Below are positions 34,931 through 43,628 of a DNA stretch of 57,728 nucleotides, one piece after another (position 1 is the stretch's first letter; every line of letters starts with the position of its first letter). The stretch comes from Bacteroidales bacterium. Lineage in GTDB: Bacteria; Bacteroidota; Bacteroidia; Bacteroidales; UBA932. Location: NCBI GenBank assembly GCA_017454905.1, contig JAFTCB010000052.1, positions 1 through 57,728 of the forward strand, written 5' to 3'. The notes below the pieces were generated by a model. It did no database searches and was not told where the DNA came from. It saw only the letters and a list, made by a program, of their open reading frames with translations. The translations under genes were made by a program, and so were the position numbers.

Positions 34931-35646
34931 CGGGTGATCTCCTTCATCATGTTTTCAAATTTGTCCCGCGGCATCGTCCCCTCCAGGCAGATGAATCGCC
35001 CGTAGTCGAAGGAGTCGTCCAGCTCCACCAGCACGAAGCCGGTGACCTTGTCCGCGTCCGCCACCATATACAGGCGGGTGTATTGCCCGTCTTTACGCAT
35101 ATCCATCAGGGTCGTGTAGTGCTCCTTGTCCAGGAAGTCCCGGATGTCCTTCCGGAGCCCGTCGGACGTGGTGTTGCGGCAGTAGCGGACTTCCGGCTCC
35201 TTGGAGCGGGTGCGCGGGAAATCCAGTAGATACAGGCCCTTGAACTCCCGGATGACGGAGGAGAGATCGACGCTCTTGCCCCGGACGCTGATCCTGGGCA
35301 GGGTGCCGACCATCTCGTAGAGGTCGGGGGAGATATAGACGGATTTGATGTCGGTCATGTCGTTCCAGCGGTTATAGACATAGTTCCCGTCTTCCTGGCC
35401 CTTCCGGTCCCGGGGCACCTGCATAAAGACGTTGTTCTCGTAATAGTAGTGCGAGCCATCTTCCACCATCAGATGGCCGTCGCGGTCCATGCTGAAAGGG
35501 ACGCGCGTCCTGCCGTTCAGGTAGGCTTTCAGCTTCGTCCGGACCGGGGCGGGGATGCTTTCCCATTCCTGGGGGGTCAGGGGGTCCTGACTGAAGGCGG
35601 GCAGGGCCAGGAGAAGGCAGCAGAGTGCCATCAGAATGCGTTTCAT
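34927..35646 (-). CDS. DUF4252-like secreted protein in an ECF sigma operon
   Basis: The 239-residue product has a type I signal peptide (LLLALPAFSQ) and a mature domain with alternating strands and helices. The part from about residue 100 (KSVYISPDLYEMVG, then MDMRKDGQYTRLYMVADADKVTGFVLVE) resembles DUF4252. Those proteins are commonly encoded beside ECF sigma factors in Bacteroidetes and have no established activity. The N-terminal 90 residues contain a DGHLMVEDGSHYYYEN-type segment I cannot place. It starts 12 bp after the small membrane protein gene and overlaps the barrel gene by 4 bases. The family call is moderate. Confidence 0.65.
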   Translation of the reverse strand: MKRILMALCCLLLALPAFSQDPLTPQEWESIPAPVRTKLKAYLNGRTRVPFSMDRDGHLMVEDGSHYYYENNVFMQVPRDRKGQEDGNYVYNRWNDMTDIKSVYISPDLYEMVGTLPRISVRGKSVDLSSVIREFKGLYLLDFPRTRSKEPEVRYCRNTTSDGLRKDIRDFLDKEHYTTLMDMRKDGQYTRLYMVADADKVTGFVLVELDDSFDYGRFICLEGTMPRDKFENMMKEITR

Positions 35647-35658
35647 GGGGATAAGGGG

Positions 35659-36036
35659 TTACTGGTTTGAAAAGGTCTTGTAGCCGTTTGTGGCGGCTTC
35701 GCCGAACGCGTCGAAAGCGCGCTCCAGCGCGGCATAGGCCAGGACGGCCTCTTCGGGTGCGTCGGGCGGAAGGCTCCGGGGCCGGTTGACCTGGAGCAGG
35801 ATGGCCAGCGAGGCCAGGGCGACGGCGGGCACGGCCCCCCACAGCCAGCGGAGTCTGCGTCCCTCCGGCCGGGGGCCTTCCGGCAGCGCCTCCGCCCCGC
35901 CCTGCGCAAGCGCAGCGGCGCAGACGGTCTCTTCCAGCCGGGCGGCCAGGCTGTCCGGGACGGGAATCTGCGGATCCTGCGCGAGGCGGCGCAGGTCCTC
36001 TTCGGAAAGCTGTTGAATATCTTTCAGTTGCATCAT
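35659..36036 (-). CDS. Small single-pass membrane protein, probable anti-sigma factor
   Basis: The 125-residue product has an N-terminal cytoplasmic region of about 60 residues (QLSEEDLRRLAQDPQIPVPD...). One TM helix lies near 66-85 (LWGAVPAVALASLAILLQV), and a short periplasmic tail follows. It overlaps the sigma factor gene by 4 bases, so it is translated with it. Size, topology and position are those of a short anti-sigma factor, but no zinc-finger (HxxxCxxC) motif is seen. The assignment is from context. A second ATG three bases on is an equal start candidate. Confidence 0.65.
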   Translation of the reverse strand: MMQLKDIQQLSEEDLRRLAQDPQIPVPDSLAARLEETVCAAALAQGGAEALPEGPRPEGRRLRWLWGAVPAVALASLAILLQVNRPRSLPPDAPEEAVLAYAALERAFDAFGEAATNGYKTFSNQ

Positions 36037-36500
36037 ATCTGTCTTTTGAGTTTGTCCTTGATCCGGTGGAAAGCCACGCGCAGGGCCCGGGGAGACTGCC
36101 CGGTCCGGCGGGCGATTTCTTCGTAGGAGAGCCCTTCCGCCAGGCGGAAGCGCAGCAGCTGCCGTTCCCGTCCGGAGAGGCGGTGGACTGCCTGCAGGGC
36201 CCGGTCGAAATGCTCCGGCCGCTCCGGCGGGGGCGGTTCCGGCAGGTCGTCGGGGACGGCCTCCGGCCGTGTCCCGCCCCGGACGCGAAGCCTGTCGATG
36301 CACAGGTTGCGCAGCAGGGTGAGGCTCCACGCCGCCGGGCTTCGCACGCCTTCCAGGCTGTCCCGTCCGATCCATAGCTTGATGAACAGATCCTGGACGG
36401 CATCCTCCGCCTCCGCCTGCGAACCCAACAGGCGGAAGGCCACGCGGTACAGGCCGTCAGCGAGCGGGAGGTACAGCTGTGAGAATTCTTCAGGATTCAT
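36033..36500 (-). CDS. ECF-type RNA polymerase sigma factor
   Basis: Sigma-70 family factor of 155 residues with only regions 2 and 4. Region 2 spans about 8-75 (LYRVAFRLLGSQAEAEDAVQDLFIKLW, the core-binding and -10 recognition helices). Region 4 spans about 100-152 (RERQLLRFRLAEGLSYEEIARRTG, then SPRALRVAFHRIKDKL, the HTH for the -35 element). It heads an overlapping operon with a one-TM protein, a DUF4252-like protein and an outer-membrane barrel. A near-consensus TAACATTG lies at 36534-36527, 26 nt upstream. It is probably held inactive by the next gene's product. Confidence 0.93.
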   Translation of the reverse strand: MNPEEFSQLYLPLADGLYRVAFRLLGSQAEAEDAVQDLFIKLWIGRDSLEGVRSPAAWSLTLLRNLCIDRLRVRGGTRPEAVPDDLPEPPPPERPEHFDRALQAVHRLSGRERQLLRFRLAEGLSYEEIARRTGQSPRALRVAFHRIKDKLKRQI

Positions 36501-36541
36501 TCAATCTCAAGACGGGAGCCATCCCGCAATGTTAGCAGGAA

Positions 36542-39172
36542 TCATCTGTTTTTTTTCACGCCCCGCACCGCCTCCGCTTCGAGCGGGTCGTCCGGCCAGG
36601 CGTGGCGGGGATAGCGGCGGCGCAGTTCCTTGCGCACTTCGAAGTAGGTCCCGCTCCAGAAGCTCCGCAGGTCGGAGGTGAGCTGGACAGGCTTGTAGCC
36701 CGGCGAGAGCAGCTCCATCAGCACGGGCCGGCGGCCGTCATCCACGCGCGGGGTGTCCACGAGCCCGAAGCACTCCTGCAGGCGCACGCGCAGCACGGGT
36801 GCCTCGGCGCCCTGGCGGTACTCCAGGCGAATGCGGCTGCCGGTGGGCACGGCGATGTGCGTGGGCGCAAGGCGCTCCACCGCCTGCTGCTGCGCATAGT
36901 CGAGCAGGGTCCACAGGGCCGTGCAGAGGTCGATTTTCTTGAGTTGGGTGGCGTTGGTGGCGTTGCCGATGAAGGGCGGGAGCCATTGCGGGGCCGTTTT
37001 CAGCACGGCTTCTGTGGAGAGGTCGGGCAGGCCGAGCTCGGGGTGCCAGGCGGCCACGGAGGCCACCCTGCGCTGCAGGTTCCCGACTTCGTCGTTGAAG
37101 TCCAGCATCGCCGTTCCTTCCTTCTGCGCCGCCTCGCAGATGACGCGCGTCAGCGGCTCCCGGACGCCTTCCGAGAGCGGCCGGGCGTCCACCAGCAGGC
37201 CGCCGATGCGCCGTTCGCGCTGCGCCACGGCCGCGCCCGCCTTGCTGTCCCAGGCCACGTGGTCGCGGGTCCGGATCAGTTCCGGCAGGTCTTCCGGATC
37301 CACGGGCGCGGCCAGGAAGATGCGTCCCACGCCGCCCGGACGCAGCCCGACGCCGGCGACGGCCAGCCATTCGCAGGCGGCCAGCGCATCGCCCGGGTCC
37401 ACTGCCGCCAGCTCGCCCGTCGCGAGCTGGAAACGCCCGGGGCCGTCGCTCCGCGCCTTGGCCACGCGCTCGGGGTAGGCCTGCGCGAGCAGCCGCCCGA
37501 CGGCGTAGGGGTCCGCGGCTGCACCGGGCTCCTGCCGGGGGCTCTGGGGGTCGTTTCCGCCCCTGGCGGAGGCCGGGTCGGTCGCAGATCCGGAATGCCG
37601 GGCGGCGAGCTGCCGGTATTGCTCCGCCATTTGCCGGATCCGCGCCCAGCGGCCGCCGCCCCGGTGCAGGGCCTCCAGCCGCGTGGTCAAGGAAGCGTCG
37701 CCCTCTACCGCGGCCAGCGGATCACGTTCTTCCAGCAGGGCTGCGATCTCGGCCGCCAGCTGACTTTTTAGCAGCATCTGCGCGATGCGCGGATGGCAGG
37801 GCAGGGCGACGAGCCGGCGGCCATGCGGGGTAATGCGTCCTTCCGTATCCACGGCGCCGAGCAGTTCCAGCAGCGAACGCGCCTGGGCGACATGCGCTGC
37901 CGGCGGCGGTGTCAGCCAGGCGAGCCTTTCGATCCGGCTCTCGCCCCATGCTGCGGCATCCAGCACCGTCCCGGCCAGGTCGGCCTCCAGGATCTCGGGG
38001 ACACGCGTTGCAGCCATCCGGGCCTCGGTTGCGAGGCTCCAGAGCCGGTAACACACCCCCGGGGCCACCCGTCCCGCCCGGCCGCTCCGCTGGTCGGCCA
38101 TGTCGCGGCTGATGCGCACGGTCTCCAGCCGGCTCAGGGCATTCTGCGGATCGAAGACCAGCCTCCGGCAAAAGCCGCCGTCCACCACCACACGCACCCC
38201 TTCGATGGTCAGGGATGTCTCGGCGATGGGCGTAGCCAGCACGACCTTGCGCTGCCCGGCCGGACTCGGCGCGATGGCCGCCCGCTGCTGCTCCGGAGGC
38301 AGCATGCCGTACAAGGGATAAAGGGAAATCCGCCCGGAAGCGCCCTTCCCGTCTCTTTCCGACTCAAGCGGTGCCGCGGCAAGCCCTTCCAGCAGCTCCG
38401 CGCAGCGCCGGATCTCCGCCTCGCCGGGCAGGAACGCGAGGACATCCCCGTCGTGCTCCCGCAGCGCGACCCGCACCCAATGCGCGACGCGTTCCGCCAC
38501 GTCGTGCTCCGAAGCCTCCTCTGGCGTATGCCTGACCTCGACCGGGAACATCCGCCCGGCGCACTCGATGAGCGGGGCCTGCAGTGCCCGGCAAAGGGCG
38601 TCGGTATCGATGGTGGCGGACATCAGCAGGATGCGCAGGTCCGGGCGCAGGATCTGCTGCGCTTCGCGCGTGAGCGCCAGAGCCACATCGCTCTGCAGGC
38701 TCCGCTCGTGAAATTCATCAAAAATGACGGTGCTGACGCCTTCCAGCGCAGGATCGTCCACCAACATCCGGGTGAGGATGCCCTCGGTGAGCACCTCGAT
38801 CCGCGTCGCCGCGCTCACGCGGCTCTCGAAACGGATACGATATCCCACGGTCCGTCCCACCGGTTCCCCCAGCAGCGCGGCCATCCGCTCCGCGATCTGC
38901 CGCGCCGCCAGCCTCCGCGGCTCCAGGAGCAAAACCTTGTGATTTTGCTCCTGGAACTGTAGTTCAGCGGGGGATGGTTCCCCCGCGACCCCCTCGGTCG
39001 CTTCGCTCCGAAGTATCCGGGCTCCGGTACGAGATTCTAATACCGTCAGCGGCAGGATCGTCGACTTACCCGCCCCCGGCGGCGCCGTCACCACCAGACA
39101 CGGAGACTCCGCCAGCGCCCGGTTCACGGCGTCGGCGATCTCCAGTATAGGCAAATCGGGAAACGGTCTCAT
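36542..39172 (-). CDS. hrpB: ATP-dependent helicase HrpB
   Basis: DEAH-box superfamily 2 helicase, 876 residues. Walker A is APPGAGKST and motif II is DEFH within IFDEFHERSLQSD, the normal HrpB variant. Motif III is SATID. Motifs V and VI read VLATPIAETSLTIEGVRVVV and QRSGRAGRVAPG. A helicase-associated HA2 region and the C-terminal HrpB domain follow. The biological role in bacteria is poorly defined (RNA processing in some). The start at 39172 is fixed by homology of the N-terminus. A TATCTTTG box ends only 6 nt before it, so the mRNA should be nearly leaderless. Monocistronic. Confidence 0.94.
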   Translation of the reverse strand: MRPFPDLPILEIADAVNRALAESPCLVVTAPPGAGKSTILPLTVLESRTGARILRSEATEGVAGEPSPAELQFQEQNHKVLLLEPRRLAARQIAERMAALLGEPVGRTVGYRIRFESRVSAATRIEVLTEGILTRMLVDDPALEGVSTVIFDEFHERSLQSDVALALTREAQQILRPDLRILLMSATIDTDALCRALQAPLIECAGRMFPVEVRHTPEEASEHDVAERVAHWVRVALREHDGDVLAFLPGEAEIRRCAELLEGLAAAPLESERDGKGASGRISLYPLYGMLPPEQQRAAIAPSPAGQRKVVLATPIAETSLTIEGVRVVVDGGFCRRLVFDPQNALSRLETVRISRDMADQRSGRAGRVAPGVCYRLWSLATEARMAATRVPEILEADLAGTVLDAAAWGESRIERLAWLTPPPAAHVAQARSLLELLGAVDTEGRITPHGRRLVALPCHPRIAQMLLKSQLAAEIAALLEERDPLAAVEGDASLTTRLEALHRGGGRWARIRQMAEQYRQLAARHSGSATDPASARGGNDPQSPRQEPGAAADPYAVGRLLAQAYPERVAKARSDGPGRFQLATGELAAVDPGDALAACEWLAVAGVGLRPGGVGRIFLAAPVDPEDLPELIRTRDHVAWDSKAGAAVAQRERRIGGLLVDARPLSEGVREPLTRVICEAAQKEGTAMLDFNDEVGNLQRRVASVAAWHPELGLPDLSTEAVLKTAPQWLPPFIGNATNATQLKKIDLCTALWTLLDYAQQQAVERLAPTHIAVPTGSRIRLEYRQGAEAPVLRVRLQECFGLVDTPRVDDGRRPVLMELLSPGYKPVQLTSDLRSFWSGTYFEVRKELRRRYPRHAWPDDPLEAEAVRGVKKNR

Positions 39173-39178
39173 CGACTG

Positions 39179-39186
39179 CAAAGATA
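39179..39186 (-). promoter_or_regulatory. -7 box of hrpB, almost touching the ATG
   Basis: TATCTTTG on the minus strand, exact consensus, ends 6 nt before the ATG at 39172. Confidence 0.6.
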
Positions 39187-39314
39187 GCAAAAACCCGCCG
39201 CACTCCTCCGCCCGGCCGACCCTCCCATAGCAGCAACCCATTTTCGAGGGGGTAGCGTCGTTTCACCCAAAAAAGAGAGCAGCGGATGACGTGACAAGCA
39301 AGTTGTTGAATATC

Positions 39315-39361
39315 AATAAAAACCGAAATCTCGGGTGTCTTTTTTGGGTACCCGAGATTTC
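39315..39361 (-). terminator. Rho-independent terminator of the carboxylesterase gene
   Basis: A perfect 12-bp inverted repeat, 39325-39336 with 39350-39361 (GAAATCTCGGGT / ACCCGAGATTTC), is followed on the minus strand by GGTTTTTATT. The surrounding 39187-39413 is AT-richer and shows no open frame worth calling. Confidence 0.7.
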
Positions 39362-39413
39362 ACAATTCATTAAGAATTAATTATTTGCGTGTCACGCAAA
39401 GGCGGGCCCGCGA

Positions 39414-39493
39414 CTCTTCACAGCAACCACTCTTCACAGCAACCACTCTTCACAGCAACCACCCTTCACAGCACTCACCCTTCGCGGCCGCCA
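39414..39493. repeat. 16-bp tandem repeat, five units
   Basis: Three exact copies of CTCTTCACAGCAACCA (39414, 39430, 39446) are followed by two decayed copies (39462, 39478). They end 5 bp short of the carboxylesterase stop codon and lie in its 3' untranslated region. Confidence 0.85.
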
Positions 39494-39497
39494 CCCC

Positions 39498-40991
39498 TTA
39501 TGGTCTGCGGAACTCCGGACGCGGGGCGACGAGCGGCTCGCCCATCGCAGAGGCATCCTCTTCGACCTCATCCAGCTTGAAGACCATGAACTCCGGCTTC
39601 GCAGCGGTATAAGGCGTCCATTCGCCGCCGTCCGGTCCGTTCGGATTGCCGTACTTCGCGAAATTCGACCACGCGGTCAGCATCCGCTCCGAGAGATCCC
39701 AGTCGCCCGGGGTCCAGGGCCGCCAGCAATGCTCCAGCGACTTGAACACATACCACAGGTCGGAAGAATGGAAAGCCCCCTGCAGCACGTTCGGCCGGCC
39801 GTCGGTCGGCAGCGGACGGGCGAACTGATACGCATACGCGCGGCCGCCCATCTGCTCGCGGTTGAGGCAGAAATCGCGGATCTGATCCCCCATGTTGCCC
39901 GCATCATTCAGCGTATAGCCGATCATATACGGGACCTGGGCCAAGGTGCCGTCGAGGCAGGCCTCGTCGAACGACTCGTTCAGCACATAGCCGTCGATAT
40001 ACGGGGAGATTGGAGAAGCGGACAGCACGCTGCGCTTGCCGGTCACGGCGGTGTAGATGTTGCCGAGGGCGAAAATCGTCTCCGTCGAGGCCCGGCGCAG
40101 GGACTGCAGGTCCTTCATGTTGGCCCAGTCGGTCACGGCCTGGATGGACTGCTCCGCCTCCGCGAGCGTGGTCATCTTCTGGGCGGGCATCACCGGCCCG
40201 CCGGGGAACATCGGCTTCGCGGGCTTCGAAGGATCCACCAGCCCGCTGCCGCTCATGATCACGGCCTTGTTGAACAGGCCCTTGGTCAGCGGCGAAGCGC
40301 TCAGGAACTTGACGCTGCGCGATCCGGCGCTCTGCCCGAAAATCATCACATTGTCAGGATCGCCGCCGAACTGGGCGATATTGCGCTTGACCCACTGCAG
40401 GACGGCGATCTGGTCGAGCGTGCCCCAGTTGCCCGTGGCATGCTCGGGATCCTCCGCCGAGAGGGCGGGATGGGCGAAGAAGCCGAATGGCCCCACGCGG
40501 TAGTTGAACGACACGAGCACGACATCCTTGCCGGCCCACTCCTTGCCGTCGAACTCCGGCTCGCTGCCCCAGCCCTCGCGCAGGCCGCCGCCGAAGATCC
40601 ACACGGCCACCGGCAGTTTCTTGTCCACCTGCCCGGGCGCCTTGGTCCAGACATTCAGATAGAGGCAATCCTCGCTGTACGGAGCCTCGTCACCATAGCC
40701 CCACTCGGTGGTGTAGCCGCCGGGATAATGGGCGGCCTGGAAAGCCGGATGGCCGAATTTGTCGCAGACGCGCACCCCTTCCCAGGGCACGACGGGCTGC
40801 GGGGCACGCCAGCGGTTCTCCCCGATGGGCGGTGCGGCATACGGGATGCCGCGGAAAACGGTGACGCCCGGCAGCTCGGCCGGGACACCCTGGACAAGAC
40901 CTCCCTCGATGGAGAGGACGGGACTATCGGGCGCCTTGGCCGTACAGGCCGCCAGCGCCAGCGCACAGAAAAGGAAGAGATGTTTTTTCAT
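39498..40991 (-). CDS. Type-B carboxylesterase lipoprotein
   Basis: Alpha/beta-hydrolase of the carboxylesterase type B family, 497 residues, anchored as a lipoprotein (ALAAC). Family marks are VFRGIPYAAPPIGENRW, the SEDCLYLNVW block, an oxyanion-hole region that reads IFGGGLREG, and the nucleophile elbow FGQSAGS with S221 (the usual FGESAGG with Q for E). The C-terminal catalytic histidine is in GAFHSSDLWYVF. Substrates could be feruloyl, acetyl or other carbohydrate esters, since many Bacteroidetes homologues sit near glycan loci; no glycan genes are adjacent here. It has its own terminator, and a near-consensus TAACTTGC lies 19 nt upstream of the start. Confidence 0.9.
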   Translation of the reverse strand: MKKHLFLFCALALAACTAKAPDSPVLSIEGGLVQGVPAELPGVTVFRGIPYAAPPIGENRWRAPQPVVPWEGVRVCDKFGHPAFQAAHYPGGYTTEWGYGDEAPYSEDCLYLNVWTKAPGQVDKKLPVAVWIFGGGLREGWGSEPEFDGKEWAGKDVVLVSFNYRVGPFGFFAHPALSAEDPEHATGNWGTLDQIAVLQWVKRNIAQFGGDPDNVMIFGQSAGSRSVKFLSASPLTKGLFNKAVIMSGSGLVDPSKPAKPMFPGGPVMPAQKMTTLAEAEQSIQAVTDWANMKDLQSLRRASTETIFALGNIYTAVTGKRSVLSASPISPYIDGYVLNESFDEACLDGTLAQVPYMIGYTLNDAGNMGDQIRDFCLNREQMGGRAYAYQFARPLPTDGRPNVLQGAFHSSDLWYVFKSLEHCWRPWTPGDWDLSERMLTAWSNFAKYGNPNGPDGGEWTPYTAAKPEFMVFKLDEVEEDASAMGEPLVAPRPEFRRP

Positions 40992-41075
40992 ACAATACGG
41001 ATTGGCTGATGCAAGTTAGCCACAGAATCCCGCCCGCGCAAGAGCCCCTGCGCGCGATGGTCAATAATTGCAAGA

Positions 41076-41109
41076 TTTTGACGGAAACCGGGAAAAATGC
41101 GTATCTTGC
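41076..41109 (+). promoter_or_regulatory. Promoter of the zinc metalloprotease gene
   Basis: TTTTG at 41076-41080 and TATCTTGC at 41102-41109 are separated by 21 nt. This resembles the -33/-7 pair of the Bacteroidetes consensus with one mismatch in the -7 box. The ATG at 41136 is 26 nt downstream. Confidence 0.5.
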
Positions 41110-41135
41110 ACATCGTATTACCCAAATTCAAGGTT

Positions 41136-43574
41136 ATGACGCAGAAATTCGCATTTATCGCGGTCATCCTGCTGGGCGCCACCATGCTCGCAGGTGCCCA
41201 GGGCCGCAAGCCCGCCCCCGCCGACACCCCTTCCGACAACAAAGAAAAACCCGTCGAAGTCTCCATGGCCTCCGGCCTGATGGGCGTCGGCCAGCATGAG
41301 AACGACTGGTACCTCGAGGTCCCCGACAGCCTGCTCGGCCGCCGGATGCTCGCGGTCACCCGCTTCGTGAGCAACACCACCGGCGCCGGCACCTACGGCG
41401 GCGAAGAGGTGGGCGAAGCGATGATCTATTGGGAAAAAGCCCCCAACGGCAACCTCCTGCTGCGCGCCGACGTGATCGACATCCAGGCGGACGCCGACCA
41501 GGTCATCAGCAAAGCCGTCAAGGTCAGCTCCGAAAACCCGATCGTGGCCTCCTTCAAGCCCGAAAAAGGCGGCACCGCCGGCACGACCCGCATCAAGGCC
41601 AACAGCCTCTTCGAGGGCGACACGCAGATATTCTCCCTGGACGCCCGCACCAAGCGCCAGTACAACCTGGGCGGCCTCAAGGGCGACGCCTCCTTCCTGA
41701 ACAGCATCCGCACCTACCCGATCAACACCGAGGTGACGGTCACCAAGACCTACAACTACAACGCTCCCACCGGCATGCCGGGCCAGGGCGGTCCCCAGCA
41801 GGCCACCCGCAACCTGCCCGCCGGCCGCGAAGCCGGCACCGTGACGGTGGTGCTCAACACCTCCATCCTCCTGCTCCCGGAGACCCCGATGCAGCAGCGC
41901 TGGTTCGACCCGCGCGTGGGCTATTTCGCCGGCGGCTACAGCGAGTTCTCCGACGACCAGCAGGGCGTCAAGGACATCCGCTTCATCACCCGCTGGCGCC
42001 TGGAAGCCCGGCCGGAGGATGTCGAGCGCCAGAAGCGCGGCGAACTTGTGGAGCCCGTCAAGCCCATCGTCTACTACATCGACCCGGCTACGCCGAAACA
42101 GTGGCGCAAATACCTCATCGCCGGCGTCAACGACTGGCAGGCGGCCTTCGAGCAGGCCGGCTGGAAGAACGCCATCCACGCCGAGGAATGGCCGGAGGAC
42201 AACCCGGACATGAGCCTCGAGGACGCCCGTTTCTCCGTGATCCGCTACCTCGCTTCCCCGATCGCAAACGCCTACGGCCCTAACGTGCATGACCCGCGCT
42301 CCGGCGAGATCCTCGAGAGCCACATCGGCTGGTACCACAATGTGATGACCCTCGTGCACGACTGGTACCAGGTCCAGGCCGGCGCCGTGGACGAGCGTGC
42401 CCGCAAGATCAAATACGACGACGAACTGATGGGCGACCTCATCCGCTTCGTCTCTTCCCACGAAGTTGGCCACACCCTGGGCCTGCGCCACAACATGGGC
42501 TCCAGCTCCCAGACCCCGGTCGAGAAACTCCGCGACAAGGAGTGGGTCGAAGCCCATGGCCACACCGTCTCCATCATGGACTACGCCCGCTTCAACTACG
42601 TCGCCCAGCCCGAGGACGGTATCGGCAAGGCCGGCCTCTACCCGCGCATCAATGACTACGACAAATGGGCCATCGAATACGGCTACAAGCCCACCTACTT
42701 CAAAACTGCCAAGGAAGACCACCTCTACTGGAACAAGATCATCATCGAACGCCTCGCACAGAACCCGCGCCTGTGGTTCGGCGGCGAAGGCCGCGACGGT
42801 GACCCGCGCGCGCTGACCGAGGACCTGGGCGACGACGCTGTCGCCGCCAGCAACTACGGCATCCGCAACCTCAAGCGCACCATCACGGAGATCCCGGCCT
42901 GGAACGCCGAAGAAGCCGACATGTTCACCACCGTCAGCCGGATGTACGAAGCCCTCGTCGGGCAGTACAACCGCTACCTGGGCCACGTCTCCGCCAACAT
43001 CGGCGGCCGCTTTATCACCAACCACAGCATCGAGCAGCCGGACCTCACCAAATACGCCCCCGTGCCGAAGAAGCGCCAGAAGGCGGCGTTGGACTTCCTG
43101 AACGAGAACCTCTTCAAAAAGCCCTCCTGGCTGGTGGAGGTCCCCTACATCTGGGACATCACCGACACCCCCGACAACTACCTCTACAACCTTGTCAACA
43201 ACGTGGTGAGCGCCTCCAACCTGCTCAGCATCCAGAAGCTCAACCGCCTGCAGCAGTTCGCCGAATATGACGCCTCCAGCTACAAGCCCGAAGAGTACCT
43301 CTCTGACCTCGAAGGGATGATTTTCACCGAACTCGGCAAGGGCGGCAAGGTGGACAGCTACCGCCGCTACCTGCAGCGCCGCTACGTCACGGCGGCCCTG
43401 TCCGTGATCGGCAGCGACGCAGCGCGCACCGCCGACGGACGCAACCTGCTGGCCGGCCAGCTGGCGGACATCCAGAAGCGCGCCGCCAAGGCGAAATTCT
43501 CCGACGCGGCCACGCAGGCCCACTGGCAGACCCTCGCCCGCCAGATCGAGACCGCGCTCAAAGAGCTGAAATAA
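41136..43574 (+). CDS. Secreted zinc-dependent metalloprotease, DUF5117/DUF5118 type
   Basis: Metalloprotease of 812 residues with a signal peptide (MTQKFAFIAVILLGATMLAG). The N-terminal region (about 25-320) fits DUF5118/DUF5117 (LLGRRMLAVTRFVSNTTG; YWEKAPNG). The zinc site is H442-E-V-G-H446 in HEVGHTLGLRHN, the long HExxHxxGxxH form of metzincin-like enzymes. The met-turn candidate is VSIMDYARFNY. The C-terminal roughly 250 residues are helical and family-typical. It probably degrades proteins or peptides in the periplasm or outside; the natural substrate is unknown. The ATG at 41136 lies after the promoter, while an ATG at 41097 is upstream of the -7 box. A strong bidirectional terminator follows. 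Confidence 0.88.
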   Translation: MTQKFAFIAVILLGATMLAGAQGRKPAPADTPSDNKEKPVEVSMASGLMGVGQHENDWYLEVPDSLLGRRMLAVTRFVSNTTGAGTYGGEEVGEAMIYWEKAPNGNLLLRADVIDIQADADQVISKAVKVSSENPIVASFKPEKGGTAGTTRIKANSLFEGDTQIFSLDARTKRQYNLGGLKGDASFLNSIRTYPINTEVTVTKTYNYNAPTGMPGQGGPQQATRNLPAGREAGTVTVVLNTSILLLPETPMQQRWFDPRVGYFAGGYSEFSDDQQGVKDIRFITRWRLEARPEDVERQKRGELVEPVKPIVYYIDPATPKQWRKYLIAGVNDWQAAFEQAGWKNAIHAEEWPEDNPDMSLEDARFSVIRYLASPIANAYGPNVHDPRSGEILESHIGWYHNVMTLVHDWYQVQAGAVDERARKIKYDDELMGDLIRFVSSHEVGHTLGLRHNMGSSSQTPVEKLRDKEWVEAHGHTVSIMDYARFNYVAQPEDGIGKAGLYPRINDYDKWAIEYGYKPTYFKTAKEDHLYWNKIIIERLAQNPRLWFGGEGRDGDPRALTEDLGDDAVAASNYGIRNLKRTITEIPAWNAEEADMFTTVSRMYEALVGQYNRYLGHVSANIGGRFITNHSIEQPDLTKYAPVPKKRQKAALDFLNENLFKKPSWLVEVPYIWDITDTPDNYLYNLVNNVVSASNLLSIQKLNRLQQFAEYDASSYKPEEYLSDLEGMIFTELGKGGKVDSYRRYLQRRYVTAALSVIGSDAARTADGRNLLAGQLADIQKRAAKAKFSDAATQAHWQTLARQIETALKELK

Positions 43575-43590
43575 GCTCTCCCTGACGGGA

Positions 43591-43628
43591 AAAGCGGGCT
43601 GCCGTACATGCACGGCAGCCCGCTTTTC
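43591..43628. terminator. Strong bidirectional terminator
   Basis: A perfect 16-bp stem, AAAAGCGGGCTGCCGT (43591-43606) with its complement (43613-43628) and loop ACATGC, has A/T ends giving T-runs on both strands. It closes the metalloprotease gene and the convergent AraC-type gene, whose stop codon begins at its right edge. Confidence 0.9.

Noticed and set aside
39301-39413. AT-rich stretch with a 12-bp inverted repeat, considered as a MITE or IS remnant
   Set aside because: The repeat is better explained as the terminator of the carboxylesterase gene, with a T-run on the minus strand. No terminal inverted repeats or target-site duplication were seen.
39385-39612. Small plus-strand frames over the 16-bp tandem repeats, considered as a repeat peptide or CRISPR
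   Set aside because: The repeats are contiguous without spacers and decay toward the esterase gene. The frames have no start context or promoter.
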